DNA of 15,907 bases, taken from NCBI GenBank assembly GCA_023399505.1, contig JAEWOZ010000048.1:1-15907 (forward strand). The letters are read 5' to 3'. The notes beneath the pieces were generated by a model, which worked only from the letters and a program-made list of their open reading frames with translations, searched no databases and was not told the DNA's origin. The stretch comes from Fusobacteriota bacterium. Its GTDB lineage: Bacteria; Fusobacteriota; Fusobacteriia; Bac17; JAEWOZ01. The position numbers were made by a program, and so were the translations under genes. Numbering within the stretch: the first letter of the stretch is position 1; each line of letters opens with the position of its first letter. Shown here piece by piece: positions 15,851-15,907 of the stretch.

Positions 15851-15907
15851 TTATAACCCATCAAAATCTCTAACATATCCTATGATTTGTCCTGATGGCA
15901 TTAAGGT
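15851..15907 (-). CDS. C-terminal end of a minus-strand gene (partial)
   Basis: On the minus strand the last 18 codons read TLMPSGQIIGYVRDFDGL and then TAA at 15851-15853. The gene continues beyond the window and no family can be named from so little. It converges with the lipoprotein gene, and the hairpin at 15779-15806 lies just past it, as expected for a real 3' end. A neighbouring minus-strand frame stays open for 13 more codons (VIIEISNGTGDF) and stops at 15819-15821, closer to the hairpin. The true end may therefore lie there if the GGG at 15857-15859 has lost a base. Confidence 0.5.
   Translation of the reverse strand, partial: TLMPSGQIIGYVRDFDGL

Noticed and set aside
1..15907. CRISPR array, tRNA or rRNA genes, insertion sequences
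   Set aside because: No spaced direct repeats, cloverleaf-like or rRNA sequence, transposase motifs or terminal inverted repeats were seen on reading both strands.

Overview
This strongly AT-rich window joins an origin-proximal core block to an accessory block. Core genes use the standard code (UGA is a stop). The order rpmH-rnpA-yidD-yidC-mnmE, the short single-domain YidC, and lipoprotein-type signal peptides on downstream genes would fit a small-genome Fusobacteriota lineage such as the Leptotrichiaceae. This is an inference from layout and composition only; a low-GC Firmicute-like host is not excluded.

Layout. Bases 1-241 look like a replication origin: DnaA-box-like nonamers, a clear run of DnaA-trio triplets (CTA CTA CTA ATA CTA ATA) and an AT-only-like stretch, followed by a near-consensus promoter for rpmH. 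Bases 242-1569 hold four tightly packed genes: rpmH (L34), rnpA (RNase P protein), yidD and a short yidC (membrane insertion). A hairpin terminator follows, and then mnmE (tRNA wobble-uridine GTPase), which has no ribosome binding site. Immediately after the mnmE stop is a 20-base palindrome containing the ParB-binding parS core GTTTCACGTGAAAC, and then a terminator. Origin and chromosome-partition signals are therefore within 3 kb of each other.

From 3133 the content changes. A single 9.5-kb gene encodes a 3166-residue exported protein of no family I recognise: a long charged strand/helix-rich front part, a coiled coil leading into a hydrophobic segment near residues 2019-2055, a Gly/Ser/Ala-rich alternating (beta-type) block to about residue 2297, and a charged helical C-terminal third. 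It overlaps by ATGA with an exported metzincin-like zinc protease (HELMHILGFASH plus a Met-turn-like VMN). Two predicted lipoproteins follow, each with its own extended -10 promoter. The right edge holds the last codons of a convergent minus-strand gene, possibly frameshifted.

How the parts may work together. The first half is ordinary housekeeping. The second half looks like a self-contained envelope or secreted module: giant protein and protease made in coupled fashion, with two lipoproteins beside them. It sits where many genomes carry mnmG directly after mnmE, so it probably interrupts an ancestral mnmE-mnmG pair. A toxin, effector or surface-machine role is possible but is not shown by the sequence.
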